Below are positions 4,877 to 5,067 of a stretch of 5,067 nt of DNA, in pieces. Under the pieces are notes generated by a model, which saw only the letters and a program-made list of their open reading frames with translations, made no database searches and had not been told where the DNA came from. Each line of letters opens with the position of its first letter. Position 1 is the stretch's first letter. The DNA comes from Chloroflexia bacterium. GTDB lineage: Bacteria; Chloroflexota; Chloroflexia; Thermomicrobiales; UBA6265. Both the position numbers and the translations under genes were made by a program. Where the stretch lies: contig JAUIGA010000245.1 in assembly GCA_030430125.1 (NCBI GenBank), forward strand, positions 1-5,067, in the 5' to 3' direction.

Positions 4877-5067
4877 ATGTCGAATGCTCTATTCCGTACG
4901 TTTCGAGCGAGAGCGACCGCCGCGCGTCTGCTCCTCGCGCTCGTGGTGCTGCTCGCCGCCGGGCTGCCCATGGCCGCTGCCGGCAGGCAGGACGGCGAGA
5001 AGGTGCTCACCGGCGGCTTCGATGTCGGCCCGGGTGGCGCGCCGGAGCTCTTCAACCCGCTGCAGGC
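4877..5067 (+). CDS. Exported ABC-transporter solute-binding protein, probably family 5 (peptide/opine/sugar type), 3'-truncated by window edge
   Basis: Only the first 63 codons are visible. Residues 1-35 form a signal peptide: basic n-region with several Arg (MSNALFRTFRARATAAR), hydrophobic core LLLALVVLLAAGL (18-30), and c-region PMAAAG with likely cleavage after A35. No Cys follows, so there is no lipobox; the protein would be free or held by another route. The mature start GEKVLTGGFDVGPGGAPELFNPLQ resembles the first strand and loop of family 5 solute-binding proteins, in which a Gly-rich strand leads to an (F/L)(N/D)P segment. Such proteins collect oligopeptides, opines, nickel complexes or oligosaccharides and pass them to ABC permeases, whose genes are expected downstream of the window. 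The gene has a near-consensus promoter with an embedded operator and is divergent from the FadR-type regulator. The exported-protein call is firm; the family 5 call is moderate because so little is visible. Confidence 0.8.
   Translation, partial: MSNALFRTFRARATAARLLLALVVLLAAGLPMAAAGRQDGEKVLTGGFDVGPGGAPELFNPLQ

Noticed and set aside
1..5067. CRISPR array, insertion sequence, attachment site, rRNA or tRNA gene
   Set aside because: No regularly spaced repeats, transposase or integrase motifs, terminal inverted repeats or structural RNA signatures were seen.

Overview
This GC-rich window (roughly 60-65% G+C, strong GC3 in genes) looks like chromosomal DNA of a high-GC free-living bacterium. The AfsR/MalT-like STAND ATPase, the FadR-type regulators and a solute-binding protein gene with a strong AGGAGG-type ribosome site suggest Chloroflexota, perhaps a Thermomicrobia-like lineage. 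That assignment is inference from gene style; no rRNA or marker gene is present.

Layout. Bases 1-2073 (+) are the 3' part of a large STAND/NB-ARC ATPase with TPR repeats; the P-loop end lies upstream of the window. After 121 bp comes a well-positioned 38-codon ORF (2195-2311) encoding a signal peptide with only about seven mature residues. About 290 bp with several short inverted repeats and no convincing gene follow. Next are a 95-residue small protein of unknown function (2605-2892) and a FadR/FCD-type GntR regulator (3001-3840), both on +. A 22-bp-stem hairpin (3874-3923) separates this regulator from a second, related FadR/FCD regulator on the minus strand (3976-4683). That gene is divergent from a solute-binding protein gene that starts at 4877 and runs off the window.

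The clearest regulatory structure is the divergent promoter region at 4757-4830. It is a near-perfect dyad centred at 4793.5, with one sigma70-type promoter facing each way. Each promoter has a 17-bp spacer, and each spacer contains the same 12-bp sequence TATCCTACAAGT at the same offset. The simplest reading is that the minus-strand FadR-like protein binds both copies, shutting down its own gene and the ABC importer gene together until a ligand, probably a small carboxylate bound at the metal site of its FCD domain, releases it.

The left half may hold a second signalling theme: a TPR-bearing ATPase next to a tiny secreted-peptide ORF and a small conserved-looking protein. Any functional link there is speculative. 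No rRNA, tRNA, CRISPR array, transposase or integrase was seen.
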